Below, in pieces: positions 23,701 to 31,640 of a DNA stretch of 64,000 nucleotides (the first letter of the stretch is position 1; every line of letters starts with the position of its first letter). The stretch lies in NCBI RefSeq assembly GCF_024199985.1, contig NZ_JANARS010000005.1:248001-312000 (forward strand), in the 5' to 3' direction. The notes below the pieces were generated by a model that saw only the letters and a program-made list of their open reading frames with translations, was not told the DNA's origin and made no database searches. Origin of the DNA: Nocardioides pinisoli (GTDB lineage Bacteria; Actinomycetota; Actinomycetes; Propionibacteriales; Nocardioidaceae). The position numbers and the translations under genes are program-made.

Positions 23701-25788
23701 ATGACAGCCAGAGCACCCGTGGTCCTCGAGGTGAGCCTCACCGGCCCCGAGCAGGACCACGACACACGCGTCACCTTCCTCGGACAGCGCTTCCGGATCG
23801 TCCGCCGCGGCACGTCGGGGGACGTCGACGCGGCCCGCGAGCTGGTCCGTCAGTGGGCCCCGACCGCACGGGCCGTCGCGCTCACCGGCGTCCGTGAGGC
23901 CCAGGTGGCGGGCCTCTACCGCGGCCCCGCCGCCGCGGCCCGCACGCGCATCGCGGACGAGGCGGGGTCGACCCCGGTCACCGAGGGCGACCAGCTCCTC
24001 GAGGTGCTGCAGGAGTGGGCCGTCCGGCGCGTCGACACCGAGCTGCCCGGCCACCTCACCAACGCGCGCACCGTCGTGCTGGGCGGGCGCAACCACGCGC
24101 GCACCACCCGCGTCCTGCGCGAGCACACCGACAACATCGAGTTCGCCGACCCGCGCCTGCGCCTCGACCTGGGCGACCGGCTGCACGCCAACCCGGTCGT
24201 CGGGCTCGCCGCCGACGTGCTCGGCGAGGTCGGTGCCGTGCCGGCGCGGATGGTGCCCTACGCGCTGCGCACCCGTCTCGGCTCGCCCGCCCGGCAGGCG
24301 GCCCACGCGCTGGCGCGCCGGGCCGCGCGCGACTGCGACGTGCTGGTGGCGACGTACGCCGAGCTGGCGGGGTTCGGGCTCGAGGACCTGGCCGGCAAGA
24401 CGCTGCTCACCTCCGCCATCGACGAGGACCGCCTGGCCGAGCTCGGCGGGCGGGGCGTCGACCTGGTCGTCGACATCACCCCCCAGCCGTTCGCCGTGGT
24501 CGTCGAGGCGGCCGTGCTCGAGGCGCTGATGGTCGCGACGGTCGAGGGCAGCGCGATGACCGACGACGACCTCCTGGACATGATCGTCGGCGCCGACCTG
24601 CAGCCCCGGCTGCTCCACCCCAACGGCCCGCGCCGCAAGAGCCGGTTCGCCTTCGTCATCCACCCGCTGTCGCAGCAGTACTTCCGCAAGATGGAGCCCC
24701 TGCGCACGGTCTCCCGGTTGGCCCCGCAACCGGTGATGGACCTGGTGGAGAAGGCGGTGGCCTACAGCCCGCCGTTCACCTACAGCCACGTCACCGGGAT
24801 CACGTCGCCGACCGGCGCGGAGGCGGAGGGCTGGCTCATCACCGTGGGCGGCACGCCACGCGAGATGATGGCCCACGACCCCGAGTTCACCTACCGCCGG
24901 CTGCTGACGGCGGCCGAGACGGCCCGCAAGCTCGGCGCCCAGATCATGGGGCTGGGGGCCTTCACCAAGGTGGTCGGCGACGCCGGGGTGACCGTGGCCC
25001 GCCAGGCCCCGCTGCCCGTCACCACCGGCAACAGCTACAGCGCGTCCGCAGCCCTCTGGGCGGCCCACGAGGCGCTGGGCCGGCTCGGTCTCGTCGAGGT
25101 CGACGCCTACGGCGCCCTCGCCGGCAACGCGATGGTGGTCGGGGCGACGGGAGCGATCGGCTCGGTCTGCTCGCGCCTGCTGGCGGTCGCCGGCGCCCGG
25201 CTGTGGCTGGTGTCCCCGGAGTCGGCCAAGCTGCTGGCGCTCAAGGCGCTGATCGAGCGGGAGCACCCCGGGTCGGAGGTCCACGTCGCGACCAGCCCCG
25301 ACGCTGCGCTCCCCGCGATGGACCTGGTCGTGACGGCCACGTCGGGTGCCGGCAAGCGCGTCCTCGACATCACGGCCGTGAAGCCGGGTTGCGTCATCAC
25401 CGACGTCGCCCGCCCCCTGGACCTCTCCGCGGAGGACGTCGCGAAGCGGCCGGACGTCCTGGTGATCGAGTCGGGCGAGATCGAGCTCCCCGGTGACGTG
25501 CACATGCGCGACATCGGCCTGCCGAAGGGCGTGGTCTACGCCTGCCTCGCCGAGACCGTGGTGCTGGCCCTCGAGGGGCGCTACGAGTCCTTCACGGTCG
25601 GGCGCAACATCGAGTGGGAGAAGGTCAAGGAGATCTACCGGCTCGGCCTGAAGCACGGGATGCGGCTGGCGTCGATGTCGGGCGTGAACGGCGTCGTCAC
25701 GGACGAGGACCTCGAGCGGGTGCGCTCGCTCGCGGTCGCTGCCCGCGCCGGGACGGCGCCCCGCGACCTCGCCGAGGCGCTGCCGTGA
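23701..25788 (+). CDS. Two-part protein: unknown N-terminal half plus acyl-ACP-reductase-like C-terminal half
   Basis: The C-terminal half (about 330–695) has the marks of the cyanobacterial aldehyde-forming acyl-ACP reductase family: LGAQIMGLGAFTKVVGDAG, PVTTGNSYSASAALWA (about 440), the nucleotide motif VGATGAIGS (about 481), KPGCVITDVARP, and VVYACLAETVVLALEGRYES. The last carries a cysteine (about residue 615) that aligns with the catalytic cysteine of that family. The N-terminal 330 residues (VVLEVSLTGPEQDHDTRVTF, PQPFAVVVEAAVLEALMVAT) are not recognised. At 695 residues it is about twice the length of the cyanobacterial enzyme. The operon partner upstream is an SDR reductase. A role in making fatty aldehydes or related lipids is inferred. 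Confidence 0.68.
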   Translation: MTARAPVVLEVSLTGPEQDHDTRVTFLGQRFRIVRRGTSGDVDAARELVRQWAPTARAVALTGVREAQVAGLYRGPAAAARTRIADEAGSTPVTEGDQLLEVLQEWAVRRVDTELPGHLTNARTVVLGGRNHARTTRVLREHTDNIEFADPRLRLDLGDRLHANPVVGLAADVLGEVGAVPARMVPYALRTRLGSPARQAAHALARRAARDCDVLVATYAELAGFGLEDLAGKTLLTSAIDEDRLAELGGRGVDLVVDITPQPFAVVVEAAVLEALMVATVEGSAMTDDDLLDMIVGADLQPRLLHPNGPRRKSRFAFVIHPLSQQYFRKMEPLRTVSRLAPQPVMDLVEKAVAYSPPFTYSHVTGITSPTGAEAEGWLITVGGTPREMMAHDPEFTYRRLLTAAETARKLGAQIMGLGAFTKVVGDAGVTVARQAPLPVTTGNSYSASAALWAAHEALGRLGLVEVDAYGALAGNAMVVGATGAIGSVCSRLLAVAGARLWLVSPESAKLLALKALIEREHPGSEVHVATSPDAALPAMDLVVTATSGAGKRVLDITAVKPGCVITDVARPLDLSAEDVAKRPDVLVIESGEIELPGDVHMRDIGLPKGVVYACLAETVVLALEGRYESFTVGRNIEWEKVKEIYRLGLKHGMRLASMSGVNGVVTDEDLERVRSLAVAARAGTAPRDLAEALP

Positions 25789-25810
25789 GCAGCACCCGGC
25801 GGCCGGCCCG

Positions 25811-27001
25811 TCACACCCGGCCGCGCAGGATCCGCCGCCAGTAGACCTGCGGCAGCGCGTAGCGGTCGACCCACCACGTGACCGCCCGCGGCTTCGTCAG
25901 GTCGAGCCAGGGCACGGTCGGCTGCGGCCGGCCGTCGCGGTCGACCTCCACCAGCATCAGCCGGTGGCGGGCGGTCGTGATGGGCATGACGGTGTAGCCG
26001 TCGTAGTGCCCGAGCGGGCGGTCGAGGCGGGCGGCGAGGAGGTTGGGCGCGAGGACCGCCACCTGCTTGCGCAGCGCTCCCCCGGACGGCCGGGTGCGCA
26101 GGTCGGCCACGTCACCGAGCGACCAGACGTCGGGGAACCGGCGGTGCCGCATCGTCAGCGGGTCGACGTCGACCAGGCCGGCCGGGTGGTCGCCCGCCAG
26201 CCCGGCGTCGACCACCCATCCCGGCGCCCGGTAGTGCGGGACGACGTGGGCGAAGGCGACGTCGTCGGCGACCTCTTCCCCCGTCGGCGTGGCCAGCGTG
26301 ACGCTGCGGCCGTCGAGCCGGGCGACGGTCGCCTCGCGGTGGACGTGGACGTCGTACGACGCCAGCGCGTCCTCGAGCCGGCGGTCCGGGCCGTCGAGCC
26401 CGAGCGGCGACCGCCCCGGCAGCACGAGGTGCACCTCGACGTCGGCGAGCACGCCGGTGCGGCGCCAGTGGTCGCACGCCATGAACAGCGGCTTGAGCGC
26501 GGTCGCCGCACAGGGCGCCGGCTCGGGCGGCACCGTGAAGACCACCCGCCCGGACCGCATCCCGCGCAGCGCCGGCCAGACCCGCGCGGCGGTGTCGTCG
26601 TCGAAGGTCGACGCGGCCCACCCGGCGTCGTAGGCCTCGCGCAGGCCCGGGGTGGCCGCCCAGTCCTCGTCGAGGCCGGGGCACACGACCAGGGTCCGGC
26701 AGGTGAGGCGGCGCCCGGACCGGGTCTCGACCGACAGGTCGCCCGGGTCGACGGAGACCACCTCGTCGCGGAGGGTCGTGCACCCGTCGGGCACGACGCT
26801 CGCGGCAGGGCGGGAGAGGGACGCCATCGTCGCCTCGCCGCCGCCGACGTAGCTCAGGAGCGGCCGGTAGCGGTGCACCGGCCGCGACTCGACGACCGCG
26901 ACGTCGGGGGCGCCGTCACGCAGCAGCCGGGCGGCGAGGGACGTCCCGGCGTTGCCGCCGCCGACGATGAGGACGTCGTGGTGCTGCGGGGTGTCGGGCA
27001 C
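25811..27001 (-). CDS. FAD-dependent oxidoreductase, sulfide:quinone-reductase-like
   Basis: A 396-residue flavoprotein with the FAD motif VLIVGGGNAGTSLAA, VVCPGLDEDW, FTVPPEPAPCAATALKPLF and the second FAD site FPDVWSLGDVADLRT. The overall pattern is that of sulfide:quinone oxidoreductases. Cys164 matches one active-site cysteine. A C-terminal cysteine, needed in classical SQRs, is absent from the last 200 residues, so sulfide oxidation is doubtful. The gene is convergent with 23701–25788. The GTG start follows TACGTT by six bases with no Shine–Dalgarno. Confidence 0.75.
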   Translation of the reverse strand: MPDTPQHHDVLIVGGGNAGTSLAARLLRDGAPDVAVVESRPVHRYRPLLSYVGGGEATMASLSRPAASVVPDGCTTLRDEVVSVDPGDLSVETRSGRRLTCRTLVVCPGLDEDWAATPGLREAYDAGWAASTFDDDTAARVWPALRGMRSGRVVFTVPPEPAPCAATALKPLFMACDHWRRTGVLADVEVHLVLPGRSPLGLDGPDRRLEDALASYDVHVHREATVARLDGRSVTLATPTGEEVADDVAFAHVVPHYRAPGWVVDAGLAGDHPAGLVDVDPLTMRHRRFPDVWSLGDVADLRTRPSGGALRKQVAVLAPNLLAARLDRPLGHYDGYTVMPITTARHRLMLVEVDRDGRPQPTVPWLDLTKPRAVTWWVDRYALPQVYWRRILRGRV

Positions 27002-27007
27002 CCACCC

Positions 27008-27013
27008 AACGTA
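27008..27013 (-). promoter_or_regulatory. Putative leaderless −10 box of the SQR-like gene
   Basis: The minus strand reads TACGTT, GGGTGG, then GTG. The box lies just before the stop of the response-regulator gene (27023), so the SQR-like gene can be transcribed on its own. Confidence 0.4.
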
Positions 27014-27022
27014 GCCGCCGGG

Positions 27023-27715
27023 TCAGACCCCGGTCTCGAGGCGGAAGCCGACCCCGCGGATCGCCACGACCTTCTCGCCGGCCGCGGCGGCCTCGAGCTT
27101 GCTGCGCAGGCGCCCGATGGTGACGTCGAGGGTCTTGGTGGAGCCGTACCAGTTCTGGTCCCAGACCTCGTTCATCAGGGTCTCGCGCGGCACGACCTTG
27201 TCGTGGTTGTTGGCCAGGACGGCCAGCACGTCGAACTCCTTGGCGGTCAGCGCGATCTCGCGGTCGCCGAGGTGCACGCGCCGCGAGCCGGCGTCGATCT
27301 TCAGGCCGGAGGACGTGGTGACGGTCGTGTCGTCCTGGGCGGGGGTGCTGCCGCTGCGCCGCAGCAGGGCGCGCACGCGCGCGAGGAGCTCGGCCAGGCC
27401 GAACGGCTTGGCGAGGTAGTCGTCGGCGCCGACGTCGAGGCCGACCACGCGGTCGAGCTCGCCGGCCCGGGCCGTCACCATGATGATGCCGCCGAGGAAG
27501 CCGCCGGAGCGCATCTGGCGGCACACGTCGATGCCGTCCATGTCGGGCAGGCCGAGGTCGAGGATGACGACCGCCGGTCCCTCGTCGACGGCGAACGACA
27601 CGGCCTCGGCCCCCACGGACACGCGGTTGACCTCGTAGCCCTCGCGCTCGAGCGTGCGCATGAGGGGGACGGCGATGTCTTCCTCGTCCTCAACCACCAG
27701 CACGTCGTGAGCCAT
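27023..27715 (-). CDS. OmpR/PhoB-type response regulator
   Basis: A 230-residue two-component response regulator. The receiver domain has the acidic pocket VVEDEEDI, the phospho-acceptor in VVILDLGLPDMDG and the conserved Lys in ADDYLAKPFGLAEL. The C-terminal winged helix has EIALTAKEFDVLAVLANN and TLDVTIGRLRSKLE. No sensor kinase gene lies next to it, so it is an orphan here. The start is uncertain: ATG 27715 has TATGCT seven bases upstream (leaderless type), while ATG 27727 would add MLVA. The longer frame to 28468 is a shadow. Confidence 0.92.
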   Translation of the reverse strand: MAHDVLVVEDEEDIAVPLMRTLEREGYEVNRVSVGAEAVSFAVDEGPAVVILDLGLPDMDGIDVCRQMRSGGFLGGIIMVTARAGELDRVVGLDVGADDYLAKPFGLAELLARVRALLRRSGSTPAQDDTTVTTSSGLKIDAGSRRVHLGDREIALTAKEFDVLAVLANNHDKVVPRETLMNEVWDQNWYGSTKTLDVTIGRLRSKLEAAAAGEKVVAIRGVGFRLETGV

Positions 27716-27798
27716 GGCGACGAGCATAGATGCAGGTCGCGACGCTGGTGAGTCGAATCCCCGCGCTGGTCGGGGCGGGACACACCCGCACGGAGGGG

Positions 27799-28716
27799 TC
27801 AGGCCTCGAAGACGTCGCCCAGCGCGGCCACCCGCTCCAGCACCTGGTCCATCGTGAGCTGCTCGAGCGCCAGGTCGTCCGCGGCGCCCTCCTCGACCTC
27901 GTCCCACGTCAGCGGGGCCGCCACGGTGGGTCGCTCGCGCCCGCGGAGCGAGTAGGGGGAGATGGTCGTCTTGGAGCCGGAGTTCTGCGACCAGTCGAGG
28001 AAGACCTTGCCCGGCCGCTTGGCCTTGGTCATCACGCTCGTGACGAGGTCGGGGTGCTCCTTCATCAGCTCCTCGGCGACCTCCTTGGCCAGGGCGGTCG
28101 TGCCGTCGCTGTCCAGGCTGCCGCGACCGGTGGGCAGCGGGGCGTAGAGGTGGAGCCCCTTGCTGCCGCTCAGGACCGGGGTGCAGCCCAGGTCGCGCTC
28201 GGCCAGCGCGTCGCGCACCATCAGCGCCACCTGCGCGCACTCGTGGAGCCCGGCCGGCTCGCCCGGGTCGAGGTCGATGACGAGGCGGTCGGGGTTGCGG
28301 GGCCGGCCCTTGGCATCGACGGTCCACTGGTGCACGTGCAGCTCGAGCGCGGCGAGGTTGGCCAGCCAGGTGAGCGTGGCGAGGTCGTCGCAGATCGGGA
28401 AGCGGATCGTGCCGTCCCCCTTGCCGGAGCGCGATCCCGTGGTCGGCACCTCGTGCGTGCGCACCCATGACGGCGTGCCTGCCGGCGCGTTCTTCTCGAA
28501 GAAGCTCGCCCCCTCCACCCCGTGCGGCCAGCGGATCCGGGTGACCGCGCGGTCCTTGAGGTGCGGGAGCAGCACGGGCGAGACCTGGGCGTAGTAGTTG
28601 AGCACCTCGCCCTTGGTCGTGCCCGTGCGCGGGTAGAGCACCTTGTCGAGGTTGCTGATCGTGAGCGTGCGGCCCTCGACGTCGACCTGGACCTCGCTGC
28701 CGGACGCCGGGCTCAT
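27799..28716 (-). CDS. LigD-type polymerase (primase-polymerase) domain protein
   Basis: The nucleotide-adding part of bacterial non-homologous end joining, here as a free-standing 305-residue protein. It shows the family motifs TISNLDKVLYP, RWPHGVEGASFFEKNAP, the metal-binding LVIDLDPGE (Asp148, Asp150), SGSKGLHLYAPL and KVFLDWSQN. The ATG overlaps the stop of the L,D-transpeptidase gene as ATGA. It is the last gene of a three-gene unit starting with the ligase, which is divergent from ku. Confidence 0.93.
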   Translation of the reverse strand: MSPASGSEVQVDVEGRTLTISNLDKVLYPRTGTTKGEVLNYYAQVSPVLLPHLKDRAVTRIRWPHGVEGASFFEKNAPAGTPSWVRTHEVPTTGSRSGKGDGTIRFPICDDLATLTWLANLAALELHVHQWTVDAKGRPRNPDRLVIDLDPGEPAGLHECAQVALMVRDALAERDLGCTPVLSGSKGLHLYAPLPTGRGSLDSDGTTALAKEVAEELMKEHPDLVTSVMTKAKRPGKVFLDWSQNSGSKTTISPYSLRGRERPTVAAPLTWDEVEEGAADDLALEQLTMDQVLERVAALGDVFEA

Positions 28717-29435
28717 CGCCCGATCCCGATGACGGGGACGCGGGCGGGGTCGAGCAGCCGCACGAGCGAGCGGATGAAGCGCCGCGGCGCGCTCACGCAG
28801 CCGGCGGTCGCGCCGCGCCCGTTGACGTGGAGGAAGATCCCCGAGCCGCGGTGGCGCACCTGCTCGAGGTTGAAGTCGGTGACGATCGACCACTCGTACT
28901 GCCTCGGGTAGTCGGTGAGCCGCTCCGAGGCGTCGGGGTCGGACGGCGGCAGCCACCAGCGGAAGCCGCCCTGACGCTGGTTGCGCAGCCGGTTGTAGAA
29001 GTCCGAGGCGTTGTCCTGCACCCAGTGGTCCCCCTTGCGGATCCGGTGGTGCGGCAGCCGCGCGCGCCGGTCGGCGGCGTGGGTGCCGAAGGTGGAGGTC
29101 AGCCCGTAGGTGCCCAGCGGGGTCGTGCCCGATCCCTGGCGGCGGCGGTCGCCGTCGACGAGCCCGCCGTGGCCGGTGCGGCCGTCGGCCGTGGTGAGCT
29201 GCCGCTTCCAGCCCTCGGCGGTCAGGCGCCACAGCGAGACGCGGGCGCGGACGCCGCGGGTGTGGTCGACGGTGACGACCTGCGCGGTGCCCTCGCGCAG
29301 CTCCACCCGTACGCCGTCGAGGCGCACGACGTCGGCCGGCCGGGTCCCGGCCGGGGCCTCGGCCGCCGCGCCGGTCGGTGCGGCCGCTGCGGTGAGCGCC
29401 AGCACGAGCGGTGCGCCGGCGAGCAGGGTCCTCAT
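28713..29435 (-). CDS. L,D-transpeptidase (YkuD-type), secreted
   Basis: A 240-residue exported protein with a signal peptide (MRTLLAGAPLVLALTAAAAP). Its C-terminal YkuD-like catalytic part has FLHVNGRGATAGCVS, with His203 and catalytic Cys213. Such enzymes cross-link peptidoglycan or attach proteins to it. The gene overlaps the ligase stop as TGATG and the polymerase start as ATGA, so it is translated with end-joining genes, an unexpected neighbour for a cell-wall enzyme. The true start is ATG 29435; the frame is open to 29930 only as a shadow. Confidence 0.85.
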   Translation of the reverse strand: MRTLLAGAPLVLALTAAAAPTGAAAEAPAGTRPADVVRLDGVRVELREGTAQVVTVDHTRGVRARVSLWRLTAEGWKRQLTTADGRTGHGGLVDGDRRRQGSGTTPLGTYGLTSTFGTHAADRRARLPHHRIRKGDHWVQDNASDFYNRLRNQRQGGFRWWLPPSDPDASERLTDYPRQYEWSIVTDFNLEQVRHRGSGIFLHVNGRGATAGCVSAPRRFIRSLVRLLDPARVPVIGIGR

Positions 29436-30355
29436 CACAGGTCCTCCGGGGCGAGGTCGTCGCGCACGCCCTGGAACGACGGCTGCCGCAGGCGCTCGTA
29501 GCCCAGCCCGTGGGTGTCGATGTCGACCACGACCCGGGGCTCGACCCAGAACGTGCCCGCCGCGTCGACACGCGGCACCTCGTCGGCGAACGGCGACTCC
29601 CCGGTCGCCAGCGGCGCCAGCAGCGCCGCGAGCCGGGTGCTGGTGGCGCCGGTGATGCCGCTGCCCACGCGGCCCCGATAGAGCAGGCCGTCGGGGGTCG
29701 GCTCGCCGACGAGCAGCGACGCCAGCCTGTCCGTCGTACCGACCTGGGGGCGCCAGCCGCCGACGACGAACGACCCGCGGTGCCGGTGGGCGAGCTTGCG
29801 CCAGTCCTCGCTGCGGGTGTCGAAGCGGTAGCGCGAGCCGCGACGCTTGCTGACCACCCCCTCCAGTCCCTGCTGCAGGGTGGCGTCGAAGAGCATGTCG
29901 CCGTCGTCGTAGGCCGCCGGGACCTGCCACGTGGAGTCGCCGAGCGGCAGCCCCTCCAGCAGCGCGCGCCGCTCCTCGAGCGGGAGCGAGGTCAGGTCCT
30001 TGCCGTCGAGCCGCAGCAGGTCGAAGACCATCAGGGTGGCCGGGACCGCCTTCACGAGCCGCGCGACCTCGCGGGCATTGCGGACGTGCATGCGGTTCTG
30101 CAGCACGCGGAAGTCGGGGACGCCGCGCTCGTTGAGGGCGATCACCTCGCCGTCGACCATGAGGTCACGGTCGCCGAGCGGCGGCGCGGCCAGGTCGGGC
30201 CAGGCCGGGGTGACGTCGTTGTCGTTGCGGCTGGTCATCCGTACGACGCCGTCGCGGACGTCGACGAGCACGCGCACGCCGTCCCACTTGACCTCGTGCA
30301 GCCACTGCGCGCCGGTCGGCACGCGGTCGGTCTTGGTGGCGAGCATGGGGCGCAC
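29435..30355 (-). CDS. ATP-dependent DNA ligase (LigD ligase-domain type)
   Basis: A 306-residue ATP-dependent ligase that seals DNA ends in non-homologous end joining. The nucleophilic lysine is Lys23 in EVKWDGVRV. MVDGEVIALNERGVPDF, FDLLRLDGKDLT, EGVVSKRRGSRY and WRKLAHRHRGSFVVGG mark the other nucleotidyltransferase motifs and the OB-fold. The GTG start at 30355 (VRPMLATK) is preferred: CAGACT ends six bases upstream, while the frame to 30394 has no signal. ku is divergent 85 bases away. Confidence 0.92.
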   Translation of the reverse strand: MRPMLATKTDRVPTGAQWLHEVKWDGVRVLVDVRDGVVRMTSRNDNDVTPAWPDLAAPPLGDRDLMVDGEVIALNERGVPDFRVLQNRMHVRNAREVARLVKAVPATLMVFDLLRLDGKDLTSLPLEERRALLEGLPLGDSTWQVPAAYDDGDMLFDATLQQGLEGVVSKRRGSRYRFDTRSEDWRKLAHRHRGSFVVGGWRPQVGTTDRLASLLVGEPTPDGLLYRGRVGSGITGATSTRLAALLAPLATGESPFADEVPRVDAAGTFWVEPRVVVDIDTHGLGYERLRQPSFQGVRDDLAPEDL

Positions 30356-30428
30356 GGCTGCAGTCTGGCATCCGTCGGCGCGCGCCTGCGGCACCCTCTG
30401 AGGGGAGACGACCGTCGGCGGTGGCGGC

Positions 30429-30434
30429 TATCGT
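30429..30434 (+). promoter_or_regulatory. Putative leaderless −10 box of ku
   Basis: TATCGT, then CGGCCC, then the ku ATG. There is no Shine–Dalgarno in the spacer. Confidence 0.45.
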
Positions 30435-30440
30435 CGGCCC

Positions 30441-31412
30441 ATGCGCGCGATCTGGAAGGGTGCCGTCTCCTTCGGCCTGGTCAGTGTCCCGGTCAAGCTC
30501 TATGCCGCCACGGAGAGCCACGACGTGTCGTTCCGGCAGGTGCACGCCAAGGACGGCGGCCGGATCAAGTACCAGCGGGTCTGCTCCCTCGACGGGGAGG
30601 AGGTGGCCTACGCCGACATCGCCAAGGGCTACGAGACCGAGGACGGCGAGATGGTCATCCTCACCGACGACGACATGGCCGAGCTGCCGTCGACGTCGTC
30701 GCGCGAGATCGCGGTGGAGAAGTTCGTGCCGCGCGAGCAGATCGACCCGCTGCTCTTCGAGAAGTCCTACTACCTCGAGCCCGAGGGCGCCGGCGCCAAG
30801 CCCTACGCCCTGCTGCGCCAGGCCCTCAAGGACGCCGACCGGATGGCCGTGGTGACCGTGGCGCTGCGCCAGCGCACCACCATCGCGGTCCTGCGCGTGC
30901 GCGAGACCGAGGCGGGCGAGGTCATCGTGCTGCAGACGATGATGTGGCCCGACGAGGTGCGCGTGCCCGACTTCAAGGTCGAGGTCGACGACGCCAAGCC
31001 GCAGGAGGTCAAGATGGCGCACATGCTCGTCGAGACCCTCGCCGGCGACTTCGACGCGACCGAGTTCGAGGACGACTACGCCGGCGCCGTCGAGGCGCTC
31101 GTGAAGTCCAAGATCGAGGGCGGCGAGATCAAGCGCACCGAGACCTCGACCAAGACCTCCGGCGAGGTGGTCGACCTGCTCGCCGCCCTGCAGAAGTCGG
31201 TGGCCGCGGCCAAGACCGCTCGCGGCGAGGCCGACTCGTCGGACGACTCCGACGACGCGGCCGAGGACGAGAAGCCGGCGAAGAAGACGGCGGCCAAGAA
31301 GTCGACTGCCAAGAAGGCCCCGGCGAAGAAGACCGCCGCCAAGAAGTCGACGGCCAAGAAGACCGCGACCAAGAAGACGGCTGCGAAGAAGCAGGCCAAG
31401 AAAGCCAGCTGA
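30441..31412 (+). CDS. ku: Ku protein of non-homologous end joining
   Basis: Bacterial Ku forms a homodimeric ring on DNA ends and recruits LigD-type enzymes. The 323-residue product starts with the typical MRAIWKGAVSFGLVSVPVKL. The core shows YADIAKGYE, VVILTDDDM-like MVILTDDDMAEL, PYALLRQALKDADRMAVV and PDFKVEVDDAKPQEVKMA. Residues from about 271 form a repetitive Lys/Ala tail (KKTAAKKSTAKK), a type of extension found in many actinobacterial Ku proteins and thought to bind DNA. It is divergent from the ligase, L,D-transpeptidase and polymerase unit. Confidence 0.97.
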   Translation: MRAIWKGAVSFGLVSVPVKLYAATESHDVSFRQVHAKDGGRIKYQRVCSLDGEEVAYADIAKGYETEDGEMVILTDDDMAELPSTSSREIAVEKFVPREQIDPLLFEKSYYLEPEGAGAKPYALLRQALKDADRMAVVTVALRQRTTIAVLRVRETEAGEVIVLQTMMWPDEVRVPDFKVEVDDAKPQEVKMAHMLVETLAGDFDATEFEDDYAGAVEALVKSKIEGGEIKRTETSTKTSGEVVDLLAALQKSVAAAKTARGEADSSDDSDDAAEDEKPAKKTAAKKSTAKKAPAKKTAAKKSTAKKTATKKTAAKKQAKKAS

Positions 31413-31431
31413 GCCCCCGTTGACCCCACCA

Positions 31432-31600
31432 AGCGGTGGCTGACCCACCGCTCGAGCACGCGCCCGACACACCACCAGCGGTGGGTGAGGCGGGTTCTGC
31501 GCGTGCAGAACCCGCCTCACCCACCGCTGACCCTCGACCGAGCGCGCGGGCGGTGCGTGAGGCGGGTTTGCCGGGCTCAGAACCCGCGTCACTCACCGCT
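31432..31600. repeat. Cluster of three related palindromes between convergent genes
   Basis: Palindrome 1: AGCGGTGG (31432–31439) with CCACCGCT (31445–31452). Palindrome 2: a perfect 24-bp inverted repeat, 31477–31500 and 31505–31528, with a 4-base loop; its arms start AGCGGTGGGTGAGGCGGG. Palindrome 3: an imperfect version, 31550–31569 and 31581–31600. All share GCGGTG and, for 2 and 3, GTGAGGCGGGTT. They fill the gap between the ends of ku and the carboxyltransferase gene and could stop transcription in both directions. Confidence 0.85.
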
Positions 31601-31640
31601 CCCCGGCAGCGCGGGCGCGCGAGACCGCCGCGACCGCGCG

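Noticed and set aside
31260..31410. Lys/Ala repeats of the ku 3′ end as a separate repeat element
   Set aside because: They encode the Lys-rich tail common in actinobacterial Ku proteins and stay in frame to the stop.
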